A stretch of 64,000 nucleotides of DNA, taken from NCBI GenBank assembly GCA_900542905.1, contig UQPF01000007.1, positions 1 to 64,000 of the forward strand. Reading direction: 5' to 3'. This document shows positions 45,359-53,433 of this stretch, piece by piece (positions within the stretch are counted from its first letter, which is position 1; the number at the start of each line of letters is the position of its first letter). The DNA is from an uncultured Collinsella sp. (GTDB taxonomy: Bacteria; Actinomycetota; Coriobacteriia; Coriobacteriales; Coriobacteriaceae). Below the pieces are notes generated by a model. The model saw only the letters and a program-made list of their open reading frames with translations. It made no database searches and was not told where the DNA came from. A program made the position numbers and the translations under genes.

Positions 45359-45387
45359 GAACGGTCAACAAAGTGCGATGAACGGTA
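45359..45387 (-). promoter_or_regulatory. arcA copy 2 upstream element: two GAACGG half-sites
   Basis: GAACGG at 45359 and 45380, 21 bases apart, with CTCGCCCCC before the first, as in copy 1. A further ACCGTTCAC site lies at 45692 near the ppk1 start. The rest of the 549-base divergent gap (45239-45787) is AT-rich and holds no gene I can support. Confidence 0.55.
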
Positions 45388-45787
45388 TATCGCATGTGAT
45401 TCCCCCATGATGTACTTCGGCGTTCTAAAGTAACTTTTATAAGGTAAACGCTCTTTTTTCCTAAAAACCATTTGCAATTGCATCTCTAAACTTTTGATTC
45501 AGAATTGCATAGCTAAATCGGTTTTATGTATATAAATGATGTTTGTTTACGTTTCCGCCTGCATTCAATGATATTCAGCTATCTATCATTCTTATTCACA
45601 CTTACGTACCAGTTGAGTGAGGATATAGACCACTTGCAGACGAGCAGGGCGTCAGTCCTATGACTTGTCAGCGTAAGAAGTAGGTAAAGATACCGTTCAC
45701 GCGATACGTCCGTGCCAGCGGTCGACTAAATTGAGACAATAGAGAAAAGTGTTAGGCTACCGTCCTCTGTGGGGACTGAACGGACAG

Positions 45788-48196
45788 ATGCATATGCCGA
45801 GCAAAATCGAAAAGAAGCAAGCCGCCGCAAAGCTGCGCAAACCGCCGCGCGACTTCTCGTACACGCAAAACCGAGAGCTTAGCTGGCTGCGCTTTGACAA
45901 CCGCGTGCTTGACGAAGCCTTCGATGAGACCGTTCCGCTGTTCGAGCGTCTAAAGTTCGTATCGATTTTCGAGTCTAACCTCGACGAGTTTCTCATGGTG
46001 CGCGTGGGCGGCCTGTCCGATCTGGCGGAGCTCAAAAAACAACCTGTCGACAACAAGAGCAATATGACCGCCTCCGAACAGGTCGATGCTGTCATGGCCG
46101 AAATGCCCGGGCTCCTTACCCGTTGGGAGTCCATCTTTAAGAGCATCGAGGGCAAGCTCGACACCTTGGGCGTTCACCGCGCCCGCATCAATTCGCTTAC
46201 GCCCGAGGAGCGCACCTTTGTAACCCGCTACTTCCAGGCCTACGTGTCGCCGGTCATCTCGCCGCTGGTCATCGATCCTCGCCACCCCTTCCCCAACCTA
46301 CGCAATGGCGCGCTCTATCTGGCCTGTGGTCTGGACGGCGCCACCGACGAGGAGAGCCTGCTGGGCCTTATCGAGATTCCCGCCTCGATGAACCGCGTGG
46401 TCGAGATCCCCTCGCCCACCGGCACCTACTCCTACATCTTGCTCGAGGACGTCATCCTCGCCTGCCTGGACAGCTGCTTTGGCTCCTATAAACCGCTGGA
46501 TCGTGCGCTGATCCGCGTCACCCGCAACGCCGACATCGATCCGGACGGGGAGGGCGTCGAAGAGGAAGAGGACTACCGCCAGCACATGAAGCGCATTCTC
46601 AAGAAGCGCCTGCGCCTGCAGCCGGTAGTGCTCGCGGTCTCGGGGTCGCTCGAGAAGGCGACGCTCAAGACTATCCGCAAGGCGCTCGAGCTTTCGCGCC
46701 GCTCTGTCTTTACCTGCGATATCCCGCTCGACCTGGGCTACGTCTTTGGCATTGAGGGCAAGATTCCCGAGCACCTGCGCAACGAGCTGCTCTTTACGCC
46801 GTTTAGGCCGCAGCCCAATCCCACCATCGACATGACCCGCTCCATCCGCGAGCAGGTGCTGCAGCACGACAAGCTGCTCTTTTATCCCTACGAGGCCATG
46901 AACCCCTTCCTGGATCTGGTGCACGAGGCCGCCTACGACCCCGAGTGCATCTCGCTGCGCATCACGCTCTACCGCGTGGCCAAGCAGAGCCGCCTGTGCG
47001 AGTCGCTGATCGATGCTGCCGAGAACGGCAAAGAGGTCACGGTGCTCATGGAACTTCGTGCCCGCTTTGACGAGCAGAACAACATCGAGTGGGCCGAGCG
47101 TCTGGAAGAGGCAGGCTGCACCGTCATCTATGGTTCCGAGGGCTTTAAATGCCACTCAAAGATCTGCCAGCTCACCTATCGCGAGGGCATGGCGCTAACG
47201 CGCCTCACGCTTTTGGGCACCGGCAACTTTAACGAGAAGACGGCCAAACTCTACAGCGACTTTATGCTCATGACAGCCCATCCCGGCATCGGCGAGGACG
47301 CCAACCTGTTCTTCCGCAATCTGTCGCTGGGCAACCTGCGCGGCGACTACCGCTTCCTGGGTGTGGCGCCCGTCGGACTGAAACCGCTCATCATGCGCGG
47401 GCTTGACCGCGAGATCCAGCGCGCCCTTGCCGGCGAGCCCGCCCGCGTGTTCTTTAAGCTCAACTCGCTGACCGACCGCGAGGTTATCGACAAGATCGCC
47501 GAGGCATCGTGTGCCGGCGTGCGCGTAGACATGATCATCCGCGGCATCTCGTGCCTCAAGCCCGGTGTTCCGGGCAAGACCGAGAACGTACATGTCCGCT
47601 CCATCGTCGGACGCTTTTTGGAGCACGCCCGTGTTTACGCTTTTGGCGTGGACTCGGACATGATTTACCTGAGCTCGGCAGACATGATGACACGTAACAC
47701 CGAGCACCGCGTGGAGATCGCCTTCCCTGTGCTCGACCCCACCTGCCGCGCCCTGGTACACGAGTACATGGGCATGCAGCTGCGGGACAACGTGAAGGCC
47801 CGCAGCCTCACGAGCGACGGCACCTGGGTCCCCGTGGAGCGTGCAGAGGGTGAGAAACCCTTCAACTCGCAGGAGGCTCTGCTGGAGCGCGCCTATCGCA
47901 ACGCCGAGGCCGCGCCCGAGCCCGTCATTGAGGCGGAACCTGCCCCCGAGGCCGAGCCGCAGCCAGTAGCACCCAAGGTCCAAGAGGTCCAGGCGACCGT
48001 CATTGAGCCCGAGCCTGCACCTGCACCTCAGCCCGATCCGCAGGTCACCAAGCCCGCACCCGAGACGAGCGCCCGTCGCGATAAGCCCGCCGGCAAGACC
48101 AAGGCCATCGAGCGCCATCGCCCCGGCCGCGTGCGCATGGGCCTGGGTCTAATCGGCCTGGGTCTTAAGACGCTCATTACCGGCAAGACGAAATAG
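45788..48196 (+). CDS. ppk1: Polyphosphate kinase Ppk1 with a C-terminal extension
   Basis: An enzyme of about 802 residues that makes polyphosphate from ATP. NRELSWLRFDNRVLDEA is the N-domain; FKCHSKICQL carries the phosphorylated His, LLGTGNFNEKTAKLYSDF the following motif, and EHARVYAFG the second His. The catalytic part ends near residue 690. About 110 further residues form a Pro/Glu/Ala-rich linker and a basic amphipathic end (HRPGRVRMGLGLIGLG and on), which is not part of the standard enzyme. ATG at 45788 or 45794 fits better than the far GTG at 45749; no strong ribosome site is seen. A terminator follows. Confidence 0.93.
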   Translation: MHMPSKIEKKQAAAKLRKPPRDFSYTQNRELSWLRFDNRVLDEAFDETVPLFERLKFVSIFESNLDEFLMVRVGGLSDLAELKKQPVDNKSNMTASEQVDAVMAEMPGLLTRWESIFKSIEGKLDTLGVHRARINSLTPEERTFVTRYFQAYVSPVISPLVIDPRHPFPNLRNGALYLACGLDGATDEESLLGLIEIPASMNRVVEIPSPTGTYSYILLEDVILACLDSCFGSYKPLDRALIRVTRNADIDPDGEGVEEEEDYRQHMKRILKKRLRLQPVVLAVSGSLEKATLKTIRKALELSRRSVFTCDIPLDLGYVFGIEGKIPEHLRNELLFTPFRPQPNPTIDMTRSIREQVLQHDKLLFYPYEAMNPFLDLVHEAAYDPECISLRITLYRVAKQSRLCESLIDAAENGKEVTVLMELRARFDEQNNIEWAERLEEAGCTVIYGSEGFKCHSKICQLTYREGMALTRLTLLGTGNFNEKTAKLYSDFMLMTAHPGIGEDANLFFRNLSLGNLRGDYRFLGVAPVGLKPLIMRGLDREIQRALAGEPARVFFKLNSLTDREVIDKIAEASCAGVRVDMIIRGISCLKPGVPGKTENVHVRSIVGRFLEHARVYAFGVDSDMIYLSSADMMTRNTEHRVEIAFPVLDPTCRALVHEYMGMQLRDNVKARSLTSDGTWVPVERAEGEKPFNSQEALLERAYRNAEAAPEPVIEAEPAPEAEPQPVAPKVQEVQATVIEPEPAPAPQPDPQVTKPAPETSARRDKPAGKTKAIERHRPGRVRMGLGLIGLGLKTLITGKTK

Positions 48197-48219
48197 TCGT
48201 TTGTAGAAGCAGTTTGTAG

Positions 48220-48264
48220 AAGCGCCCCGCATTTGAGGAAAGCCTCGGATGCGGGGCGCTTTTC
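48220..48264 (+). terminator. Intrinsic terminator after ppk1
   Basis: AAGCGCCCCGCAT pairs with ATGCGGGGCGCTT, followed by TTCCC; the loop region also pairs (GAGG/CCTC). Confidence 0.9.
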
Positions 48265-48309
48265 CCTGCTACCATGGTGCGAACAACAACGCGAATGACA
48301 GGCAGGAAT

Positions 48310-49623
48310 ATGAAGCTCACTATAGAATCGATGACCTACGGCGCCGACGGGCTGGCACACGCCGACAACGGCAAGGCCGTCTTTGTGCAGGGCGCCGTGG
48401 CAGGCGACACCGTCGAGGCCGAGGTCGTACAGGACGGCAAGTCGTTCATGCGTGGCCGCACCACCGAGATTCTGGAGCCAAGCCCCGATCGCATTCAGCC
48501 TCCCTGCCCCTTCGTGGGCATCTGCGGCGGCTGCTCGTGGGGCAATCTCTCACGCACGGCACAGCTCGCCGCCAAGGAGCAAAACCTGCGCTCCACGCTC
48601 GAGCGCATCGGCAAGTTCGCTCCTGAGCAGGTCGATGAGTTGGTACAGCCCATCTGCCACACCAAGGACGACTGGGGCTACCGCAATAAAATCGAGCTCG
48701 AACCGACCGTCGTCAACGGTCGCGTGCGCCTTGGCATGCACGGTGTCGATCCTCGCAAGATCGTGACCGTCGATTCGTGCCCGTTGTTCGACAAACGCTT
48801 CCCCAAGGCACTCAAATCGGTCGTCGGCGCGCTCAATTATCTGAGCGGCAGCCACGACCTGGGCCTTGAGCGCGTGGGCATTCGCGCCTCGCGTCGCACC
48901 AAGGCACTCGAGGTGGCGCTCTGGACGCCTACGGGCTCTTTCCCGCGCTCGCAAGTCTCGCGCGTGTTGGCAGACGCCGCGCACCCCACAAGTGTCGTGC
49001 GCGTGATGAGCAAGGGCGAAAAGAAGGCCCGCCGTGTCTCCAAGGTCGAAATGCTCGCCGGAGAGGGCTCATGGACCGAGAATATCGCCGAGGGTCAGAT
49101 GCGCTTGTCTGCCCCGTCTTTTTTCCAGGTCAACACCAAGGGTGCCGAGATTTTGATCGAGCTTGTCATGGAAGCGCTCGACCCGCAGGAAGACGAGCTT
49201 GCCGTGGACCTGTACTGCGGTGCCGGCACCTTTACCCTGCCGCTCGCCCGCCGCTGCGACTTTGTCGCCGCCGTCGAGGCCTACGGCCCCGCCGTGCGCG
49301 ACCTGCGCCGTAACCTGGAGATCAACAAGCTTGATAACGTCGACGTCATTGGCGGAGACGCGGTACGCGAGTTCCCCGACCAGGATGCCGACGTCTTGGT
49401 GGTCGACCCGCCGCGCGCAGGCCTCGCCCCCGAGGCGATCGACCTTATCGCCAGCACGAGTGCCCGCGACGTCGCCTACGTGAGCTGCGACCCGGCCACC
49501 CTGGCGCGAGATCTCAAACGCTTTGTCGAGGAAGGCACCTTCTCCCCCGTAAAAATCACGCCAGTCGACCTGTTCCCACAAACCTTCCACTGCGAAACCG
49601 TCGTCCACCTCAAGCGCAACTAG
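48310..49623 (+). CDS. rlmD: RlmD/TrmA-type RNA m5U methyltransferase
   Basis: A 437-residue SAM-dependent uracil-C5 methyltransferase. An N-terminal TRAM domain (residues 1-58) is followed by CPFVGICGGCSWGNL, the Cys cluster for a 4Fe-4S centre; DLYCGAGTFTLPLA is the SAM loop, VDPPRAGL the substrate Asp and VSCDPATLARDL the nucleophile Cys. Closest types are RlmD (23S U1939) and RlmCD; the exact site cannot be told. The symbol is provisional. ATG at 48310 follows AGGA closely. Confidence 0.9.
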   Translation: MKLTIESMTYGADGLAHADNGKAVFVQGAVAGDTVEAEVVQDGKSFMRGRTTEILEPSPDRIQPPCPFVGICGGCSWGNLSRTAQLAAKEQNLRSTLERIGKFAPEQVDELVQPICHTKDDWGYRNKIELEPTVVNGRVRLGMHGVDPRKIVTVDSCPLFDKRFPKALKSVVGALNYLSGSHDLGLERVGIRASRRTKALEVALWTPTGSFPRSQVSRVLADAAHPTSVVRVMSKGEKKARRVSKVEMLAGEGSWTENIAEGQMRLSAPSFFQVNTKGAEILIELVMEALDPQEDELAVDLYCGAGTFTLPLARRCDFVAAVEAYGPAVRDLRRNLEINKLDNVDVIGGDAVREFPDQDADVLVVDPPRAGLAPEAIDLIASTSARDVAYVSCDPATLARDLKRFVEEGTFSPVKITPVDLFPQTFHCETVVHLKRN

Positions 49624-49658
49624 ACTGTTTGCCCAAGACCACGCCCGATGATTTTTCT

Positions 49659-49712
49659 GGGACGGGGATTAAATAATCAATTTGCACCGAATGATTATTT
49701 AATCCCCGTCCC
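49659..49712 (+). terminator. Perfect 21-bp-arm hairpin after rlmD
   Basis: Arms 49659-49679 and 49692-49712 (GGGACGGGGATTAAATAATC...) are exact complements around a 12-base loop, followed by TTTTTAAAC. It probably ends rlmD transcription; the stem is much longer than needed. Confidence 0.85.
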
Positions 49713-49801
49713 TTTTTAAACATTGGGAAATCGAGCGTGGCAAGCGGAGGTCTTCGGGGTATAAGACGGCTAATTGTATGCCGTCTATGAAAGGAACCCT
49801 C

Positions 49802-50344
49802 ATGCCCAGCGTTGCCGTTCTCGCCGCCGATGGCTTTGAAACTATTGAATGCTTGACCATGGTCGATGTCATGCGTCGCGGCGGCGTGCGCGCCACGCTC
49901 GTCTCGATCATGCCCACGCGTGAGGTCGTAAGCTCGCTGCAGATCCCCGTGACCTGCGATGCGCTCTTTGATGAGATCGACTTTGACGAGTACGACTGCG
50001 TCGTGCTGCCCGGCGGCCTGCCCGGTGCCACCAACCTGCGCGCCGATCAGCGCGTCTGCGACGTGGTCTGCGAGTTCGCCGCGACCAAGTACGTCGCCGC
50101 CATCTGCGCCGCCCCGTTTATCCTGGGCGAGCTCGACCTGCTCGAGGGACGCCATGCCACGTGCTTCCCTGGCTTTGAGAAAAGCTTCCCCGAAGGCGCC
50201 TATACCGGCGAGAAGGTTACGCAAGACGGCAACATCATCACCGCCAGCGGCATGGCCCAGTCGCTCCCCTTTGCGCTTGAGCTGCTGCGCACGCTCGCCG
50301 GCGACAAGGCCGTCGAGAAGGTCGCCGAGGGCATCCAACTATGA
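49802..50344 (+). CDS. DJ-1/PfpI family protein
   Basis: A 180-residue protein of the DJ-1/ThiJ family. The Glu of ADGFETIE and the nucleophile Cys in AAICAAPFIL (near residue 102) are in place, and VVLPGGLPGATNLR is the conserved loop. Members act as chaperones, glyoxalases or deglycases; which one applies here is not clear. Start after AAGGA. The stop overlaps the maf start (ATGA). Confidence 0.9.
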   Translation: MPSVAVLAADGFETIECLTMVDVMRRGGVRATLVSIMPTREVVSSLQIPVTCDALFDEIDFDEYDCVVLPGGLPGATNLRADQRVCDVVCEFAATKYVAAICAAPFILGELDLLEGRHATCFPGFEKSFPEGAYTGEKVTQDGNIITASGMAQSLPFALELLRTLAGDKAVEKVAEGIQL

Positions 50345-50922
50345 TTTTGGCTTCGCAATCGCCGCGCCGCATCGAGTTGATGCGCGAGGCAGGCTACAAC
50401 ATTCGCGTGATTCCCGCGGATATCGACGAAACGCCCTTTGATGGCGAGGCCCCGCTCACGCTTGTCGAGCGCTTGGCACGCGCCAAGGCGGCTGCCGTTG
50501 CTGCCGAGTATGCCGAACCCAATGAGCTGACGGTCGCGGCCGACACCATCGTCACCTTTGACGGCAAGATTCTGGGCAAGCCAGCAACCGAGGACGAGGC
50601 GCGCACCATGCTCCGTGAGCTTTCGGGCCGCACGCACCAGGTCGCAACCGGCGTCTGCATCGTTAAGGCAGGCGATACGGCCGCCCCGCATGCCGCCGAG
50701 AGCCTGTCCTTTGTCGATGTGACCAACGTGACGTTCTACGAGCTCACCGACGAGCAGATCGAGCACTACGTTGCCTCGGGTGAGCCCATGGATAAGGCAG
50801 GCGCCTACGGCATCCAGGGCACAGGCGGCCGCATGCTCGTGAACGATATTTCGGGCGACTTCTATAACGTGGTGGGCCTACCCATCGCCCGCGTCGCACG
50901 TGCCATTCAAAAACTCTCGTAA
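50341..50922 (+). CDS. maf: Maf-family nucleotide pyrophosphatase
   Basis: A 193-residue enzyme that hydrolyses non-canonical or pyrimidine nucleoside triphosphates. ASQSPRRIELMREAGY is the N-terminal signature, VAADTIVTFDGKILGKP the metal/phosphate region and DKAGAYGIQGTGG the C-terminal motif. Translationally coupled to the DJ-1 gene by a 4-base overlap. Confidence 0.93.
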   Translation: MILASQSPRRIELMREAGYNIRVIPADIDETPFDGEAPLTLVERLARAKAAAVAAEYAEPNELTVAADTIVTFDGKILGKPATEDEARTMLRELSGRTHQVATGVCIVKAGDTAAPHAAESLSFVDVTNVTFYELTDEQIEHYVASGEPMDKAGAYGIQGTGGRMLVNDISGDFYNVVGLPIARVARAIQKLS

Positions 50923-51023
50923 TTGCATCTGGCGCCGGGTGTCCCCCAGCGCCTACAATTTTGGCGTACCGTACGGATCCCGACCGGGCACAAGGCGCGG
51001 CGGAAAACCGATAGGAGTTAAAC

Positions 51024-52025
51024 ATGGATACACTGCTCGAGGCCATTGACGTCTGCGATGTCGATGGCTTTTGCTATGGCAACTATACGGACGAGGAGGC
51101 CGGCACCGGTTGCACCGTAATCGTGGCACCCGAGGGCGCCACCGGCGGTGTTGACGTTCGCGGCGGTGCTCCCGCTTCGCGCGAAACCGACCTGCTGCGA
51201 CCTGAGAACACCGTCGACAAGGTCCACGCCGTCTGCCTTTCGGGCGGATCGGCCTTTGGCCTCGAGGCTGCAAGCGGCGTCGCTCGCGAGCTTGAGAGCC
51301 GCGGCATCGGCCTTCCCGTCGGCCCCACGCAGGTGCCTATCGTGTGCTCGAGCTGTATCTTCGACCTCGCCTTTGGTAACCCCACCGTTCGCCCCGACAT
51401 TGAGGCCGGCATCGCCGCCGCGCGCGAAGCACTCGACAACACCCCCACCAAGCTCGAACAGGGCAACGTAGGCGCCGGCACGGGCGCTACCGTGGGTAAG
51501 CTCATGGGCCCCGCTACCTGCATGAAGGCCGGCCTTGGCGCTGCCGCCGTGGCGCTCGGCCCCATCAAGGTGGGCGCCGTGGTCTCGGTCAACGCCTGCG
51601 GCAACGTTGTCGACCCCTTCACCGGCGAGTGGGTCGCCGGTATGCGCGCCGCAGCCGATAGCGACCAAATCGTCGACATGGAACTCGCAGCCTTTGCCGC
51701 CGCCGGATCCATGCAGATGCCGCTCGACCGCACCAACACCACCATCAGCTGCATCGTCACCAACGTGGAACTCACTAAGGCACAAGCCACCAAGGTCTCC
51801 CAGATGGCCGCAGACGCCTACGCACACGCCATCCGTCCCACGCACACCACCAACGACGGCGACACTATCTACACCCTCGCCAGCGGCAAACTAGACGCTC
51901 AGACAAGCGCCGCCGTTCCCCTAGACCTACTGGGCATGCTCGCCGTAAGGGCCCTACAGACCGCCATCGTAAACGGAGCCAAAACCGCCAAAACCTCCCA
52001 CGGCATCCCCGGCGCCGCGAAGTAA
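51024..52025 (+). CDS. P1 family peptidase (DmpA-type Ntn hydrolase)
   Basis: A 333-residue member of the DmpA/S58 group, self-cleaving aminopeptidases or amidases. CLSGGSAFGLEAASGVARELE begins the conserved core; GNVGAGTGATVGKLMG and VGAVVSVNACGNVVDPFTGE surround the expected processing region. The substrate is unknown. Start after AGGAG. Monocistronic; two nested hairpins follow its stop. Confidence 0.88.
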   Translation: MDTLLEAIDVCDVDGFCYGNYTDEEAGTGCTVIVAPEGATGGVDVRGGAPASRETDLLRPENTVDKVHAVCLSGGSAFGLEAASGVARELESRGIGLPVGPTQVPIVCSSCIFDLAFGNPTVRPDIEAGIAAAREALDNTPTKLEQGNVGAGTGATVGKLMGPATCMKAGLGAAAVALGPIKVGAVVSVNACGNVVDPFTGEWVAGMRAAADSDQIVDMELAAFAAAGSMQMPLDRTNTTISCIVTNVELTKAQATKVSQMAADAYAHAIRPTHTTNDGDTIYTLASGKLDAQTSAAVPLDLLGMLAVRALQTAIVNGAKTAKTSHGIPGAAK

Positions 52026-52037
52026 CCCCACTCGACC

Positions 52038-52166
52038 GTCGGTCGGAGGCGGGCGGGCATTACGTTTGCTGCTCTACAGTCCTATGCAAGACGAAGGCCA
52101 CATTAAGTGGCCTTCTTTGCATGCGGAACTCGCGACAAACGTAATGCCCGCCCGTCTCCGACCGAC
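52038..52166. repeat. 31-bp-arm inverted repeat enclosing a terminator
   Basis: Arms 52038-52068 and 52136-52166 pair at 30 of 31 positions. Between them lies a classical hairpin (GAAGGCCAC / GTGGCCTTC, 52092-52115). It lies between the converging P1 peptidase and glycosyltransferase genes. Confidence 0.95.
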
Positions 52167-52261
52167 TACCAACTAATATTTTTTCAGCCCAGGCCCCTGT
52201 GTACCGCGCGTCTAAGATCTTCAAATTCAGGCAGCCTGACAATCGATTCTTATAGCAGAAG

Positions 52262-52367
52262 CCCCTTGGCCTTTAGTTTGATACAAGTTCCGCACGAGCC
52301 GGAAAGCACTTAATGTGCTTTCCGTGCGAGCAGGACTGTTCGCAGTAGCAAACTAAAGGCCAAGGGG
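52262..52367. repeat. 19-bp-arm inverted repeat enclosing a hairpin
   Basis: Arms CCCCTTGGCCTTTAGTTTG (52262-52280) and its exact complement (52349-52367) enclose a hairpin GGAAAGCAC / GTGCTTTCC. It is the second such structure in the 376-base convergent gap; no gene is seen there. Confidence 0.95.
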
Positions 52368-52401
52368 TCCAGTCAACCTATCAGCAGCGATTACTCAGCA
52401 G

Positions 52402-53433
52402 CTAGTTGAATTTGAAGATCTTTGAGGCAAGACGGTATAGGCCGAGTGTGGTTTTGTCTCCGGCCCGTCCGCGCAGATTGGTGAAGAACCCGACCACGCC
52501 GTAGCGGGCACGACGATACATGCGCTCGTCGTAGGCCTTCAAATCATTCCACAGCGTCTTTAGGCGCTCGTCGGCGCAATCTTCCTCAGAAAGCTTGGTG
52601 AGAACCGAGCAGATCGCCATCATCATGGTGAAGTAGCCCATCATGTACGAACGCAGGCGCGACGACTCGACATCGCTGTACAGGTGGTACGACTCCATCA
52701 TGATACGCGTAACACGGAACTGCTGGTCCAGACGCTTGACCATCGTGGCCTCGTTGACACTCTGGCCCTCGCGACCGATAAAGTAGCGATAGAGGTCGAT
52801 GTCGGCGTAGTACATGGTCTTGCAACGCGGCAACGGCACATAGGCGTAGATGTTGTCCACATAGAACGTGTGCGGCGGCATGGGAAGGTTGGACTCGCGC
52901 AGCACATCCGTGCGATAGCACAGGCTGTGCATGAGTAGGTTCTGGTCCAGGCGGAAATGACCGATCTGATCCCAGGAAAAGATCTTTTTGCGCGGCAGGG
53001 CAAATTTGTAGCCAATAGCGGTATGCATGCCCTCGTAAACCTTCTCGTACACGTAGTTCGAGATAAACAGGTCAACGCGCTGATCGCGCTCTTCAAAGCC
53101 ACGCAGAATCGACAGCATAGTCGAAAGAGCCGCAGCGTCGAGCCAGTCGTCCGAGTCGACGACCTTGTAGTAAGTGCCCTGTGCCTCGCGCAGACCCGAA
53201 AGGACGGCAATACCGTGGCCGCCGTTCTCCTGGTGTACCGCGCGAATGATACCGGGATAACGCGCCTCCCACTCGTCGGCCTTGGCGGCCGTCTCGTCCT
53301 TGGAGCCGTCGTCCACCACGATAATCTCGATATCGGTGGCGTAATTGCTCCCCTCCAAGATGGAGGTGATGCAATGGTCCATGTCCTTGGCGGCGTTATA
53401 CGAGGGAATACCGAATGTTATGACTTTATGCAT
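52402..53433 (-). CDS. Family 2 glycosyltransferase
   Basis: A 343-residue GT-A fold transferase, probably working at the inner membrane face on a surface glycan. TFGIPSYNAAKDMDHCI begins the fold, IVVDDGSKDETA is the nucleotide loop and VVDSDDWLD the metal-binding DxD. No membrane segment is apparent. Its ATG lies 8 bases inside the glf stop region, so the two are coupled; acting with UDP-galactofuranose is plausible but inferred from the neighbour. Confidence 0.88.
   Translation of the reverse strand: MHKVITFGIPSYNAAKDMDHCITSILEGSNYATDIEIIVVDDGSKDETAAKADEWEARYPGIIRAVHQENGGHGIAVLSGLREAQGTYYKVVDSDDWLDAAALSTMLSILRGFEERDQRVDLFISNYVYEKVYEGMHTAIGYKFALPRKKIFSWDQIGHFRLDQNLLMHSLCYRTDVLRESNLPMPPHTFYVDNIYAYVPLPRCKTMYYADIDLYRYFIGREGQSVNEATMVKRLDQQFRVTRIMMESYHLYSDVESSRLRSYMMGYFTMMMAICSVLTKLSEEDCADERLKTLWNDLKAYDERMYRRARYGVVGFFTNLRGRAGDKTTLGLYRLASKIFKFN

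Noticed and set aside
45749..45787. GTG at 45749 as the ppk1 start
   Set aside because: It lacks a ribosome site and adds residues unlike the Ppk1 N-terminus; ATG at 45788 or 45794 is closer to the conserved part.
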